Below are positions 17,017 to 26,789 of a DNA stretch of 64,000 bases, piece after piece; position 1 is the first letter of the stretch; the number at the start of each line of letters is the position of its first letter. Source of the stretch: Sulfitobacter sp. F26169L (GTDB lineage Bacteria; Pseudomonadota; Alphaproteobacteria; Rhodobacterales; Rhodobacteraceae); assembly GCF_026410285.1 (NCBI RefSeq), contig NZ_JAPMLP010000002.1:69501-133500 (forward strand). The letters run 5' to 3'. The notes beneath the pieces are model-generated. The model was not told the origin of the DNA. It was given only the letters and a program-made list of their open reading frames with translations, and ran no database searches. Both the position numbers and the translations under genes were made by a program.

Positions 17017-17463
17017 ATGGCAGATGATGATCGAGCGCCTCCCTTTACCGTGAGAATCTCTGGCAGCGAATGCGCAGTCAGGGACGGACTGTTGCAGGTT
17101 CTCGGCCATATCCGGAACCTAAACTTGTCTTCGGAGCGGATCAGTGCGATCGAATTGGTACTGGCTGAAATTTTGAACAATATCGTCGAGCATGCGCTTA
17201 CAAAAACACACAAGCGGAGCGATATTGAAATTCAAGGCCACTACAGCGACAGGGGGTTGCATCTAACCGTTCTGGATCACGGTGCCTCGATGCCAGCGGG
17301 AAGGATGCCAGCGGCCCTTCCGCCGGATGTTGACGTTGCTGTGCTTGATATGCCCGAAGGCGGGTTTGGTTGGTTTATGATACACACGTTGGCGCAAGAC
17401 ATAAGTTATGTCCGCGCCGATGGTCAAAACCGCCTGAGCCTGCTGCTTGCGCTTGATTCATAA
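17017..17463 (+). CDS. RsbW-like ATP-binding protein (anti-sigma factor/serine kinase)
   Basis: A 148-residue GHKL ATPase. The N box (ELVLAEILNNIVEHA, about residues 48-62), the G1 box (VLDHGASMP, about 88) and the G2 box (PEGGFGWFMI, about 115) are all present. Such proteins phosphorylate the STAS partner and hold a target protein, often a sigma factor, until the dephosphorylated partner displaces them. It follows the STAS gene with GGGGAA as ribosome binding site. The target is unknown. Confidence 0.9.
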   Translation: MADDDRAPPFTVRISGSECAVRDGLLQVLGHIRNLNLSSERISAIELVLAEILNNIVEHALTKTHKRSDIEIQGHYSDRGLHLTVLDHGASMPAGRMPAALPPDVDVAVLDMPEGGFGWFMIHTLAQDISYVRADGQNRLSLLLALDS

Positions 17464-17540
17464 ATTGCCGTTTGCCAGCACCGTTAGGCCGCGCGATTAC
17501 CTTACACATGCCCGATCCTGCCCACATTGTTGCCATCCTT

Positions 17541-17624
17541 AGGGAGCATACAGTTACCTGTAGCTGCATATAGCTCCCTCCGGTGTTGCGTTTAATTGCC
17601 CCCACCCAGTACGCGACACCGGAG
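17541..17624 (+). other. Nested hairpin-forming intergenic element
   Basis: Two strong structures abut. The first has arms AGGGAGC 17541-17547 and GCTCCCT 17573-17579 and encloses a smaller hairpin TACAG/CTGTA (17549-17553, 17558-17562). The second has 13-base arms 17578-17590 and 17612-17624, matching at 12 positions plus one G-U. No T-run follows. The element sits 78 bases after the RsbW-like gene and 96 before the gamma-glutamyltransferase start; it may be a leader structure, a processing site or a terminator without U-tract. Confidence 0.5.
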
Positions 17625-17720
17625 CACTAACTCTCCCCGATATTTCCGCTTCAATTACGTTGGCATCGGCTGGCCAACGCTCTAGGCTTCGCCCGAACAT
17701 ATGATTGAGTGAGGTTTATC

Positions 17721-19298
17721 ATGCGCGATTTTCATTTCCCCGGTCGATCTGCCGTGTTGGCAACTGGCGGGATGTGCGCCACATCACATCCGCTGGGGGC
17801 CAAAGCTGCAATCGACATTCTGGCACGCGGCGGCAATGCGATGGATGCCGCAATTGCAGGCGCTGTGTTGCTGGGCATTTGTGAGCCACAAATGACGGGA
17901 ATCGGCGGTGACTGCTTTGTTCTCTGGTCTGAGGGCGGCAGCGGTGAGGTTAAGGCCCTTAACGGATCAGGTCGCGCGCCTGCTGCACTGGATGCGGCGC
18001 AGCTTCGCGACGCGGGTGAAAAGACCGTCCCTTTGACGTCAGCACATGCTGTAACAATTCCCTGCGCGATTGACGCGTTCTGCCATCTGTCAGAATCCGC
18101 GGGCAAGCTGGGTCTTGATGCCATTTTGGCCCCCGCGATCCGCTACGCGGAGACAGGCGTGCCAGTTGCGCCACGGGTTGCATTCGATTGGAAACTTGAC
18201 GCGCCGACACTCCAAGGGGCCGCGCGTGATCACTACTTGATGGGTGGTAAAGCGCCCAGAGTCGGTGATATTTTCCGCGCCCCTGGACAGGCAGAGGTCC
18301 TGCGGCGCATTGCAAAAGACGGACGGGATGCATTTTACACCGGCGAAGTGGCAGACGATATGCTGGCCGCACTTCAAGCGGCGGGTGGCACACATACAGC
18401 GGATGATTTTGCCAATGTTGCCTGCACGCCAACCACGCCGATTGCCGGCGCCTACAAGGATATCGAAGTTGTCGAACACCCGCCAAACGGCCAAGGCGCA
18501 ACCGCGCTTTTGATATTGAATATCCTATCCCAGTTCGACATCGCGGGCATGGACCCACTGGGCGCGCAGCGCGTGCATATTGAGGCGGAAGCGACCAAAC
18601 TGGCCTATGACGCGCGCAACCGCTTCCTTGCCGATGCAGATTACGCGACCCGAGCTGATTACATGCTGGAAATGGATACCGCAAAACGGCTTGCCGCTCT
18701 GATTGATCCGGCCAAAGCAATGCAAAGCCCCGCGGCCCTTTCAGAGGCCGTTCACAAAGACACGATCTATATCACCGTGGTCGACGGCGACGGGATGTCT
18801 GTTTCATTGATCTATTCGATCTTCCACGGCTTCGGCTCTGGCATCGCGTCTGAAAAATTTGGCCTGCTTTTGCAAAACCGTGGCGCAGGTTTCACCCTCA
18901 AAGAAGGTCACCCGAACGAATTGAAGGGTGGTAAACGGCCCATGCACACAATCATTCCCGGAATGATCCGCAAGGGTGGGCGCATTGTCATGCCGTTCGG
19001 GGTAATGGGTGGCGCATATCAATCTTGCGGTCATGCCCGTTTTGTTTCGAACCTGCGTGATTTCGGGATGGACCCGCAAAGGGCAATTGATGCGCCCCGC
19101 GCGTTTTCAGACAGTGGCACACTGAAGGTCGAACGTGGATACAGCGATGCGGTTCGCGCACAATTGTCAGATATGGGTCATGCAGTTTCTGTGCCTGATA
19201 CGCCAATCGGTGGGGCGCAAACCATCAAAATTCATGAGCACGGCGTTCTGGAAGGTGCATCGGACCCACGCAAAGACGGCTGCGCGCTAGGGTGCTAA
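17721..19298 (+). CDS. ggt: Gamma-glutamyltransferase family protein
   Basis: A 525-residue Ntn hydrolase that cleaves gamma-glutamyl bonds of glutathione or related compounds. It should self-process into two chains at Thr348 (in KDTIYITVVD), the expected nucleophile. The glycine-rich MTGIGGDCFVLW block near residue 65 and GGAYQSCGH near 435 are typical. No signal peptide is visible, so it may act in the cytosol, as in several alphaproteobacterial homologues that hydrolyse other acyl-amides. The ATG at 17721 has GAGG upstream. Confidence 0.9.
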   Translation: MRDFHFPGRSAVLATGGMCATSHPLGAKAAIDILARGGNAMDAAIAGAVLLGICEPQMTGIGGDCFVLWSEGGSGEVKALNGSGRAPAALDAAQLRDAGEKTVPLTSAHAVTIPCAIDAFCHLSESAGKLGLDAILAPAIRYAETGVPVAPRVAFDWKLDAPTLQGAARDHYLMGGKAPRVGDIFRAPGQAEVLRRIAKDGRDAFYTGEVADDMLAALQAAGGTHTADDFANVACTPTTPIAGAYKDIEVVEHPPNGQGATALLILNILSQFDIAGMDPLGAQRVHIEAEATKLAYDARNRFLADADYATRADYMLEMDTAKRLAALIDPAKAMQSPAALSEAVHKDTIYITVVDGDGMSVSLIYSIFHGFGSGIASEKFGLLLQNRGAGFTLKEGHPNELKGGKRPMHTIIPGMIRKGGRIVMPFGVMGGAYQSCGHARFVSNLRDFGMDPQRAIDAPRAFSDSGTLKVERGYSDAVRAQLSDMGHAVSVPDTPIGGAQTIKIHEHGVLEGASDPRKDGCALGC

Positions 19299-19308
19299 TA
19301 GATCGAGA

Positions 19309-19333
19309 CGGGGGGTGCTTGCCGCATCCCCCG
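19309..19333. terminator. Strong GC hairpin between convergent genes
   Basis: A 10-bp stem (19309-19318 with 19324-19333, one G-U) with a 5-base loop fills the gap between the ends of ggt and hspQ. It has no U-tract on either strand. It probably blocks read-through or protects 3' ends. Confidence 0.6.
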
Positions 19334-19334
19334 C

Positions 19335-19661
19335 TTAGTTCAATTGGAAGTGAAGCGGATAGGTACCGTTCTCAAACGGACCGAACAGATCGGGAATGTC
19401 GGGATGGTCCACCGGTTCACCTGAATAGTCCGCGACAAGGTTTTGCTCCGAAACATAGGCAACGTAATAGCTCTGATCGTTTTCGGCCAGCAAATGATAG
19501 AATGGCTGTCCTTTGATCGGGCGGCTTTCCTCGGGAATCGACTCGTACCACTCTTCAGTGTTGGCAAATTCGGGATCGACATCAAAAATGACACCACGAA
19601 ACGGATGTTTCTTGTGACGGACAACCTGCCCCAAATGATATTTTGCGCGTGTTCGTATCAT
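19335..19661 (-). CDS. hspQ: HspQ / YccV-like protein
   Basis: The protein (108 aa) belongs to the HspQ family, which in enterobacteria is a heat-shock protein that binds hemimethylated DNA in vitro and acts as a specificity factor for Lon. Recognisable blocks are YHLGQVVRHKKHPFRGVIFDVDP and QPFYHLLAE. The preferred start at 19661 follows GGGAGCG; the longer frame has no site. Its neighbours give no operon context. Confidence 0.9.
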   Translation of the reverse strand: MIRTRAKYHLGQVVRHKKHPFRGVIFDVDPEFANTEEWYESIPEESRPIKGQPFYHLLAENDQSYYVAYVSEQNLVADYSGEPVDHPDIPDLFGPFENGTYPLHFQLN

Positions 19662-19745
19662 AGCAATGCGCTCCCTACTCTTGGTTACTACCCGAAACAA
19701 GGGCATTTTGTCGAATCAATGCCGCTAATTTAGAGGAAACAGTTT

Positions 19746-20627
19746 GTGAACTTGACACTAACGGTTCTGGAAATTGTCGCCCCGGTGTTTCTGCTGGCTT
19801 CCTTAGGCTTTGCATGGGTAAAGCTGGGTTTTGAATACCGCATCAACTTTGTGACGCAACTGGCAACCACGCTGGCAGTGCCCTGTCTGATCTTTACCGC
19901 GCTAATGCAGACGCAGATCGACCCTACCGCCCTTACTGCATTGTCGCTGGCGTCGGTAGCGGCCTATCTCGGGGTTACTGTGGCCGCTGCTGTTCTGGTT
20001 TACGTCATGGGCCTTCACCGCCGGACATATCTGGCGCCGATGATTTTTGGCAACACAGGCAATCTGGGTCTGCCGCTGGCGCTTTTCGCCTTTGGTCAGG
20101 AAGGGCTGAGCTATGCGGTAGTGGTTTTTGCCATCATGGCAATCTGGACTTTTACCTTTGGCATTTGGCTGGTTGCCGGCGCGGGAAGTTTTGGCAAGGT
20201 GCTGCGTGAACCGCTGGTCTGGGCCACGCTTTTGGGGGGTGTTTTTCTCTGGCGGGATTGGCAAACCCCGACATTCCTGACCAATACGCTGGAGTTGGTC
20301 GGACAGATGGCCATTCCGCTGATGTTGATCACGCTGGGCGTTGCCGTGGCACGGCTGACGCCACGCGGCATCGGGCGTGCGGTGATTCTGTCGGTGGTCA
20401 AACTGGTGTTATGTACCGCCATCGCATGGCTTGCCGCGCTTGCCTTTGATCTGGACCGGATCGCGTCCGGCGTTCTGGTGTTGCAGATTGCCACCCCTGT
20501 TGCCGTCACCTCGTATTTGCTGGCTGAAAAATATGGCGCGGATGCCCAAGCGGTTGCAGGGCTGGTTGTGGTTTCAACGCTGATATCAATCGGCGCATTG
20601 CCGCTACTTTTGGCAGTGTTGCTGTAG
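19746..20627 (+). CDS. AEC-family membrane transporter
   Basis: A 293-residue inner-membrane protein with about ten hydrophobic segments, of the auxin efflux carrier family. It starts with GTG at 19746 after GAGGAAA. The family transports organic acids or related metabolites; the N-terminal LPxxLxFxAL-like region and the glycine-rich FGNTGNLGLPLAL at about 98-110 are family features. The substrate cannot be read from the sequence. Confidence 0.9.
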   Translation: MNLTLTVLEIVAPVFLLASLGFAWVKLGFEYRINFVTQLATTLAVPCLIFTALMQTQIDPTALTALSLASVAAYLGVTVAAAVLVYVMGLHRRTYLAPMIFGNTGNLGLPLALFAFGQEGLSYAVVVFAIMAIWTFTFGIWLVAGAGSFGKVLREPLVWATLLGGVFLWRDWQTPTFLTNTLELVGQMAIPLMLITLGVAVARLTPRGIGRAVILSVVKLVLCTAIAWLAALAFDLDRIASGVLVLQIATPVAVTSYLLAEKYGADAQAVAGLVVVSTLISIGALPLLLAVLL

Positions 20628-20701
20628 GTTTTTACTGTAAAAGCTCCGCTTCCTGAGGTATGGTTTACGAAAATATAAAATACCAAAATTGAGCAGATCA
20701 G

Positions 20702-21286
20702 ATGAAAACACCCCTTCGCGCATTGATCGCCGCGCTTTTGCTGGCAAGCTGTGGCGGCTCCTCCAGTACACCTCCGCGTGATCTGGATAACGCTTGTACA
20801 ATTCTTCAGCAGCGCCCCGATTATCATAAAGCGTTCAAAGCTGTAGAGCGGAAATGGGGAATTCCCATTCACGTACAAATGGCCACGATACATCAAGAAA
20901 GCAAATTTGTATCGGATGCGCGTACGCCCTTCCGCTACGTTCTGGGTGTGATCCCCATGGGCCGTCAGTCCAGCGCGTATGGCTACAGTCAGGCGCTGGA
21001 TGCCACATGGGATGAATACCGCGCGGCCGAACGACGCAGCGGCGCCAAGCGCAACAAGATCAAGGATGCGACCGATTTCATGGGTTGGTACATGAACATC
21101 AGCCGCGACCGTAACGGCATTGCGCTGACAGATGCGCGCAACCAGTATCTGGCCTATCACGAAGGGCACACAGGGTTCCGCCGTGCCAGCTATAACAGCA
21201 AACCATGGCTAGTGGGTGTGGCAAGCAAAGTTGACGCGCGCTCGGCCATGTATCGCGACCAGATTGCCGGCTGCCGGCTGCGGTGA
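20702..21286 (+). CDS. Transglycosylase SLT-domain lipoprotein
   Basis: The 194-residue precursor has a lipoprotein signal (LLLASC, acylated Cys17), so it should be anchored to a membrane on the periplasmic side. The mature part resembles a lytic transglycosylase domain: ATIHQESKF with the presumed catalytic Glu66, then YGYSQ and AYHEGHTG. Such enzymes cut peptidoglycan glycan strands. The catalytic role is inferred from the motif; the domain is short. The stop overlaps the next start (GTGA). Confidence 0.8.
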   Translation: MKTPLRALIAALLLASCGGSSSTPPRDLDNACTILQQRPDYHKAFKAVERKWGIPIHVQMATIHQESKFVSDARTPFRYVLGVIPMGRQSSAYGYSQALDATWDEYRAAERRSGAKRNKIKDATDFMGWYMNISRDRNGIALTDARNQYLAYHEGHTGFRRASYNSKPWLVGVASKVDARSAMYRDQIAGCRLR

Positions 21287-21636
21287 CAGTCAGGCGAATC
21301 GTTTTCAACGTTGCAACCCAGTCGCTGCCCGAGGTCGTCACGTTTTATCGCGATCTGCTAAATTTGGATGTGGTGATGGATCTCGGCTGGATCGCTACAC
21401 TGGCATCACAAGGCGAATCCGCCACGCAAATCAGCATTGCCAGCGAAGGCGGGTCCGGTACGCCTGTGCCTGATCTGTCAATTGAGGTGGACGATGTAAA
21501 TGCAACTCATCAGCGCGCCCAAGATCTAGGCCTGAAAATCGAATATCCCCTCACGGACGAGCCGTGGGGGGTGCGACGGTTTTATGTCGTCGATCCTGAA
21601 GGAAAAGTTTTGAATATACTCACCCACATCGAATAA
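21283..21636 (+). CDS. VOC/glyoxalase-fold protein
   Basis: A 117-residue single-unit vicinal oxygen chelate protein starting with GTG at 21283, overlapping the lipoprotein stop. Blocks typical of the family are FYRDLLNLDVVMDLGW and RRFYVVDPEGKVLNILTHIE, the latter carrying the usual C-terminal glutamate. Functions range from glyoxalase to antibiotic binding; none can be assigned. Its stop is 3 bases from the convergent lolA stop. Confidence 0.85.
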   Translation: MTVRRIVFNVATQSLPEVVTFYRDLLNLDVVMDLGWIATLASQGESATQISIASEGGSGTPVPDLSIEVDDVNATHQRAQDLGLKIEYPLTDEPWGVRRFYVVDPEGKVLNILTHIE

Positions 21637-21639
21637 CGT

Positions 21640-22239
21640 TTAGCGGTTCATCGACCCGGGACTGCCCACGTCGAAAAGCCTGTTCGGAAGGCTTCCGCCT
21701 TTCTTCAATTCCCCCAAAACCACGGTGGTCTGACTGCCATTGCCATCATTGATGATCCACTGGCGCAATTCGGGGCTGGGGCCTGTAAATTTCATCTGGA
21801 TATTGCCGTATTGCGGGTTTTCGGGATCTTGGGCCGTAACCGTGGTTGCCGTGCCGTCATAGGAATGGCCCGTCACCATCTTTGCCTGATTAAGGTTCAC
21901 GTTACGCGCCAGAATGATCGAAAGAGGGGTTCGCGACAGAGGATAGGTTTCCGGTGGCTGATTTGATTTGGTATCATAAATAACAACTGTATTTGATCCC
22001 GCCACTACCAGCCCCGTATCCGGCGCATTGTATTCAAACCGCACACGACCCGGGCGTTTTATGTAAATCGTTCCAGTAGAAATTGTTCCATCGCTGTTGA
22101 TTTGGGTGAACTCCCCTTTTGCGGTCGTCATCCCGTTCAGATAATTGCTGATGCTACCCAGTGGCAGTTTCTCTGCGCTTGCAACGGTCGCGGCAACAGC
22201 AAAGGCAACGCCAAGCGTGATGATTTTCAGAATTCGCAT
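21640..22239 (-). CDS. lolA: LolA-type outer-membrane lipoprotein carrier
   Basis: The periplasmic chaperone (199 aa with signal peptide cleaved after about residue 22, VASA) carries lipoproteins from LolCDE to the outer membrane. FTQINSDGTISTGTIYIKRPGRVRFEY is split over the family core, and the following beta strands fit. The ATG at 22239 follows AGGAAC. It lies downstream of ftsK on the same strand, after a terminator, the frequent ftsK-lolA order of proteobacteria. Confidence 0.92.
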   Translation of the reverse strand: MRILKIITLGVAFAVAATVASAEKLPLGSISNYLNGMTTAKGEFTQINSDGTISTGTIYIKRPGRVRFEYNAPDTGLVVAGSNTVVIYDTKSNQPPETYPLSRTPLSIILARNVNLNQAKMVTGHSYDGTATTVTAQDPENPQYGNIQMKFTGPSPELRQWIINDGNGSQTTVVLGELKKGGSLPNRLFDVGSPGSMNR

Positions 22240-22379
22240 ATGTTGTTCCTGTATTCTTAGATACTGCATTGCTCTCAACATAGGCTTGCCTGTGTTGATA
22301 TGCGATATCAACTGCGCGCATTGGCGGGATGTTCGCAAAATTCCCCGCCGACCAGCGATAAAATGCCGGCTTTTCCAAT

Positions 22380-22410
22380 AAAAAACGGCTCCCCTCTGAG
22401 AAGGAGAACC
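22380..22410 (-). terminator. Intrinsic terminator of ftsK
   Basis: On the minus strand an imperfect stem (8 of 10 bp; 22401-22410 with 22385-22394, loop of 6) is followed by five U residues (22384-22380). It begins 30 bases after the ftsK stop. Confidence 0.7.
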
Positions 22411-22439
22411 GCTTCACGAGGGTGCGGGAAGAGGTGAGG

Positions 22440-25400
22440 TTAACCCTGTTCCGGCACAAGTATTTCGCGTTTACCAACATGGTTGGCCGGAGAAACAAGG
22501 CCTTCATCCTCCATTTGCTCAACCAGACGGGCAGCTTTGTTATAGCCGATCGCCAGTTTGCGCTGGATATAAGAGGTGGAGCATTTGCGATCTTTCGTCA
22601 CAATCGCCACGGCCGTGTCATACAGGGCGTCCTCGCCGTCTGTGTTGCCGCCCGTATTCAGACCCAGCACCGTGTCAATATCGGCTTCCTTGCCCTCTGG
22701 CGGCCCTTCGACCACGCCGGAGACATAGTCAGGCTCGCCGAATTGCTTGAGGTGGTTAACAATCTCTTCGACCTCCTCGTCGCTGACGAACGGGCCGTGA
22801 CAGCGGACAATTTTGGAACCGCCCGCCATATACAACATGTCGCCCATGCCCAGCAACTGCTCGGCGCCCATCTCGCCAAGAATAGTGCGGCTGTCGATCT
22901 TGCTGGTTACCTGAAAGGATATCCGCGTTGGGAAGTTGGCCTTGATCGTACCAGTGATAACATCCACCGAGGGGCGCTGTGTCGCCATAATCAGGTGAAT
23001 TCCCGATGCGCGTGCCATCTGCGCCAGACGCTGGATGCAGGCTTCGATTTCCTTGCCGGCAACCATCATCAGATCAGCCATCTCGTCTACAATCACGACG
23101 ATGTAGGGCAGCTTTTCAGGTGTGTTTTCTTCCGTCTCGAAGATCGGTTCGCCGGTATCGTCATCAAAGCCGGTCTGTACAGTCCGGCTGAACATCTCGC
23201 CTTTTTCCAGCGCTTCACGAACGCGGCCGTTATAGCCTTCGATGTTGCGCACACCCATCTTGGACATCTTGCGATAACGGTCTTCCATCTCGCCCACGGT
23301 CCATTTGAGCGCGACAAGCGCCTTCTTCGGGTCGGTCACAACAGGCGAAAGCAGGTGCGGGATGCCGTCATAGACGCTGAGCTCCAGCATCTTGGGGTCA
23401 ATCATGATCATCCGGCATTCTTCCGGTGACAGCTTGTACAAGAGCGACAGGATCATCGTGTTGATCGCCACAGATTTACCCGAGCCGGTTGTACCCGCAA
23501 TCAAAAGGTGGGGCATCTTGGCAAGGTTGGCGACCACAGGTTCGCCGCCGATATCCTTACCCAGTGCAAGCGGCAGGTTCTGGTTGCCATCGCCGAAATC
23601 GCGACTGCTGAGGATTTCGCGCAAGACAACCTTTTCGCGGTTTTCATTGGGCAGTTCGATCCCGATCACGCTTCGGCCAGGTACTGTGGAAACACGGGCA
23701 GACAAAGCCGCCATAGAGCGCGCGATATCATCGGCCAAACCGATCACACGGCTGGCTTTCAAACCGGGAGCAGGCTCAAGCTCGTACATGGTCACAACTG
23801 GACCGGGGCGCACGGCGACGATCTCGCCCTTGACGCCGTAGTCATCCAGAACTGTCTCAAGCATCCGTGCATTTTCTTCCAGCGCTTCATCGCTCAGATG
23901 CAGGCGCGGCACATCATCCGCAGATTCCAGCAAGCTCAGCGGCGGAAGCTCGAACCCCGGGTGGCTGTCTTCGAATGACAAAACCGGCTGTGCCTCGGCT
24001 TGGGCCTGTTTGCTTTGCGGTACGGGCTTGCGCATCATCGGCATCACAACGCGCTTTGGCTCGGCCACCGGAATTTGCGGTGCAGCAGCGGCCACGGGTT
24101 TTGGCGCTGGTGGTTCTGGCAAGGCTTCCTCAACAACTTCCGGCTCGACAAAGATATTCACTTCGTCGGGCGCGTAAGGCTCTGTCAGCGCATCATAACT
24201 TTCCATCGGTGCAGGCTGCGCAAACTCTGGCGCGGGGGGCGCTGTCGGAATTGCGCGCGCCGGTGCGCTGAGCGGCGGTTCCGGCGGCAGGCTCTGGCTT
24301 TTTGCCTTTGCGGTCAGGGGCGGCTCCGCGCGGGTTGTGTTCAGCAGCAGCGGATCAGGCCCGCGCCCGCGTCCACGCGTCAGCGGCGCTGTTGCGGGAA
24401 CGTGGATTGCGTTGGCGCTCCGCACACGGTTTTTGATCACGTCCGAGATTTTCGTTTTGATCCTGTCGGCATCAGGCGCATCCTCCAGCACAACATCCTG
24501 ATACTGATCAACCAGTTCCGGTTCCGGCATGACATCAGGGCGTTTGATCAGCCCTGGCATCCGCGCAAGCAGCCCTGCTTTTGCTTCGGCGGTCTGTTCC
24601 GGTTCGGGTGCGTAATCCTGCACGGTTTCCGGCGCAGGTGCGGGGGCCGCGCGGCTGGCGATAATTCTGGGGGCACGGGCCGCCGCGGGTGCAACCTGTG
24701 CTTCGGCGCGCGCTTGCTCGGCCACATAGGCCGCCGCTTCGGCAGCCTCGGCGCGGCGTTGTTCGCGGCGCTCTGCCTGTTTGGCTTGCAGTCCTTGGGC
24801 TGCACCAACTGCGCCCGACGCGCCACGACCCAACAAATTCATCAGTGTGGCATAGGCCATGATGGTTCCAACCAGCAAAAAGCGGCCAAAGCGGGAAAGC
24901 TCGTCGTATGTGCAGCCCAGTACAAAAGCGCCAAGCGCAAGAATACCCAGCCCCATCAACAGCGACATTAGTTTCACAGCAAAGGTCGACCCGATCGGCA
25001 GAATTGTCAGGATCAACCCCATCACTGTATCCCCGAACAAACCACCCAAGCCAAAGCTGTGCGTTTCCAGCCACTGCGCATCAGGCGTCAGGGTTGCGGC
25101 ATAAATTGCGCCAAGCGCCATCGCAATCGGTGCAAAAATCAGACGGCCCATCGCGCGCTCCTGTCCACGGTGCAGCGCAAAACGCCCCCCCCAGACAAGC
25201 AGCACAATCGCCAGACCCCATGCGCCCCAGCCAACAATCATAAACAGCGGTGCCGCGAGGGACGCCCCCATCCGGCCCAGCATGTTTTGCGCAGGCGCCT
25301 CGGTGGCCAGCATCCAGTTGGGATCATCAGGCGTATAGCTGCCGATCATCAGCGCAGCCATCACGCCCAGCACAATCAGCACAACGCCCAGCAATTCCTT

Positions 25401-25472
25401 GCCCCGCTTTTCCAGCGCCTCTGTCATGTTGCTGTCTAGAAGTGGTTCGCGCTGCCGCGTCTGATATGCCAT
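22440..25472 (-). CDS. ftsK: DNA translocase FtsK
   Basis: FtsK pumps DNA at the division septum and helps resolve chromosome dimers. The 1010-residue protein has four or five N-terminal membrane segments (about 25-195), an Ala/Pro/Glu-rich linker (about 215-520), the RecA-like motor with Walker A GTTGSGKS near 660 and Walker B region MIMIDPK near 690, and the C-terminal gamma winged-helix domain (from about 940) that reads KOPS sequences. Length is normal for alphaproteobacteria. It is preceded on the same strand by an aminotransferase gene 12 bases away. Confidence 0.98.
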   Translation of the reverse strand: MAYQTRQREPLLDSNMTEALEKRGKELLGVVLIVLGVMAALMIGSYTPDDPNWMLATEAPAQNMLGRMGASLAAPLFMIVGWGAWGLAIVLLVWGGRFALHRGQERAMGRLIFAPIAMALGAIYAATLTPDAQWLETHSFGLGGLFGDTVMGLILTILPIGSTFAVKLMSLLMGLGILALGAFVLGCTYDELSRFGRFLLVGTIMAYATLMNLLGRGASGAVGAAQGLQAKQAERREQRRAEAAEAAAYVAEQARAEAQVAPAAARAPRIIASRAAPAPAPETVQDYAPEPEQTAEAKAGLLARMPGLIKRPDVMPEPELVDQYQDVVLEDAPDADRIKTKISDVIKNRVRSANAIHVPATAPLTRGRGRGPDPLLLNTTRAEPPLTAKAKSQSLPPEPPLSAPARAIPTAPPAPEFAQPAPMESYDALTEPYAPDEVNIFVEPEVVEEALPEPPAPKPVAAAAPQIPVAEPKRVVMPMMRKPVPQSKQAQAEAQPVLSFEDSHPGFELPPLSLLESADDVPRLHLSDEALEENARMLETVLDDYGVKGEIVAVRPGPVVTMYELEPAPGLKASRVIGLADDIARSMAALSARVSTVPGRSVIGIELPNENREKVVLREILSSRDFGDGNQNLPLALGKDIGGEPVVANLAKMPHLLIAGTTGSGKSVAINTMILSLLYKLSPEECRMIMIDPKMLELSVYDGIPHLLSPVVTDPKKALVALKWTVGEMEDRYRKMSKMGVRNIEGYNGRVREALEKGEMFSRTVQTGFDDDTGEPIFETEENTPEKLPYIVVIVDEMADLMMVAGKEIEACIQRLAQMARASGIHLIMATQRPSVDVITGTIKANFPTRISFQVTSKIDSRTILGEMGAEQLLGMGDMLYMAGGSKIVRCHGPFVSDEEVEEIVNHLKQFGEPDYVSGVVEGPPEGKEADIDTVLGLNTGGNTDGEDALYDTAVAIVTKDRKCSTSYIQRKLAIGYNKAARLVEQMEDEGLVSPANHVGKREILVPEQG

Positions 25473-25484
25473 AACCCGTCCCTC

Positions 25485-26672
25485 TTATACCGGATAGAGA
25501 CAGTCACGGATGGCCTGAAGGCCGCGCTCTGTCTCGTCTTTCGGAGCCACAAGGGCCACTCTTATATATTTTTTACCTGGATTTTCAGCGCCGGACACAT
25601 CCTGCGCCAGATAGCCACCGGGCAAAACCTTTACACCTGTTTCCCGCCAAAGCTTAACCGCCGCTTCTTCGTCATCCTCGACGGGAAGCCACAGAAAAAA
25701 TCCGGCGTCGGGGCTTTTATATCCCGCGACATTGCCGAAAATGCGATCGGCGATCTCGAACTTTTCCGCATAAAGCCCGCGGTTCTCGATGACATGCGAT
25801 TCGTCCTCCCATGCGGCTGCCGCTGCGATTTGCAGCGGCAGGGGCAGCGGTGCGCCTGCATAGTTTCGCAATTGCTTGATCTCGCGCATGGTATCCGCAC
25901 CCGATGCGCAAAAGCCGGAGCGTAATCCCGGCAGGTTTGAACGTTTGCTAAGCGAGTGGAAAATCACCACACGGTTCAGATCGGCGCCCATCTCATGCGC
26001 AACCTGTAGTGCACCCACAGGCGGCGTGTCGCGGTAGATCTCCGAGTAACACTCGTCTGCAAAGATCAGGAAATCATGTTTTTGCGCAAGGCGGATCAGG
26101 TCTTGCCAGTATTCCCGCGACGCCACGGCACCCTGCGGGTTCGCGGGTGAGCAGATATAGACGGCGACCGTGCGCTCCAGCGTTGCCTGATCGACCGCGC
26201 GAAAATCCGGCAGATGCCCTGTCGCTTCGGTTGCATTCACCATCACCGGATCGCAAGCACCCGAAATCGCGCCGATCATATAAACCTGATAAAACGGGTT
26301 CGGCATCAGGATTGCGGGCTTCTGCCCGTTCTTGGTTTCAGGGCACAGCGCGATCACCGCGTTGTAAAGCCCCTCGCGGGTGCCGTTTAACGCCATCACT
26401 TGGGTATCGGCATCCACCGGCACACCGTAGCGGCGATCAATCCAGCTTGCGATTGCGCCGCGCAGTGCTGGCGCACCATCGTTCGGCGGGTAGCTGTTAA
26501 AACCTGCGGCATTTTCCGTGATCACATCGGTGATCCACGCCGGAAACGCGTGTTTCGGCTCGCCTATGGTCATCTGGATCAGCGGGCCGCCTCCCTCGTG
26601 CACATCAAGAAGCGCACGCAGACGGGGCCACGCATGAGCTGGAAGGTTCGAAAACCGCTCAGGAATATTCAT
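25485..26672 (-). CDS. Class I/II PLP aminotransferase (DapC-like)
   Basis: A 395-residue cytosolic fold-type I aminotransferase. The PLP lysine is in SLSKRSNLPGLRSGF; SPANPQGAV and DECYSEIY are cofactor-contacting blocks. The overall style resembles the succinyldiaminopimelate/acetylornithine transaminase group (DapC), which would place it in lysine and peptidoglycan precursor synthesis, but substrate choice is an inference. The ATG at 26672 is chosen over the adjoining TTG at 26675. It is close enough to ftsK to share a transcript. Confidence 0.85.
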   Translation of the reverse strand: MNIPERFSNLPAHAWPRLRALLDVHEGGGPLIQMTIGEPKHAFPAWITDVITENAAGFNSYPPNDGAPALRGAIASWIDRRYGVPVDADTQVMALNGTREGLYNAVIALCPETKNGQKPAILMPNPFYQVYMIGAISGACDPVMVNATEATGHLPDFRAVDQATLERTVAVYICSPANPQGAVASREYWQDLIRLAQKHDFLIFADECYSEIYRDTPPVGALQVAHEMGADLNRVVIFHSLSKRSNLPGLRSGFCASGADTMREIKQLRNYAGAPLPLPLQIAAAAAWEDESHVIENRGLYAEKFEIADRIFGNVAGYKSPDAGFFLWLPVEDDEEAAVKLWRETGVKVLPGGYLAQDVSGAENPGKKYIRVALVAPKDETERGLQAIRDCLYPV

Positions 26673-26789
26673 CAAAACTGCCTCGGATCGGGATCGTTAT
26701 CGCCCCGTTTTTTCCAAGGTAGCTCAAACCGCCGCCTGTCGTCTAGGAAAAACCCGATGGATATGTGGCGCTTGTGGTATTTTCGCCCC

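Noticed and set aside
20111..21169. 352-codon minus-strand frame opposite the AEC transporter and lipoprotein genes
   Set aside because: Both plus-strand genes have signatures; this one has none.
22422..23429. Long plus-strand frame antisense to ftsK (also 24000-24971)
   Set aside because: Shadow of the ftsK motor and linker coding sequence; no family similarity.
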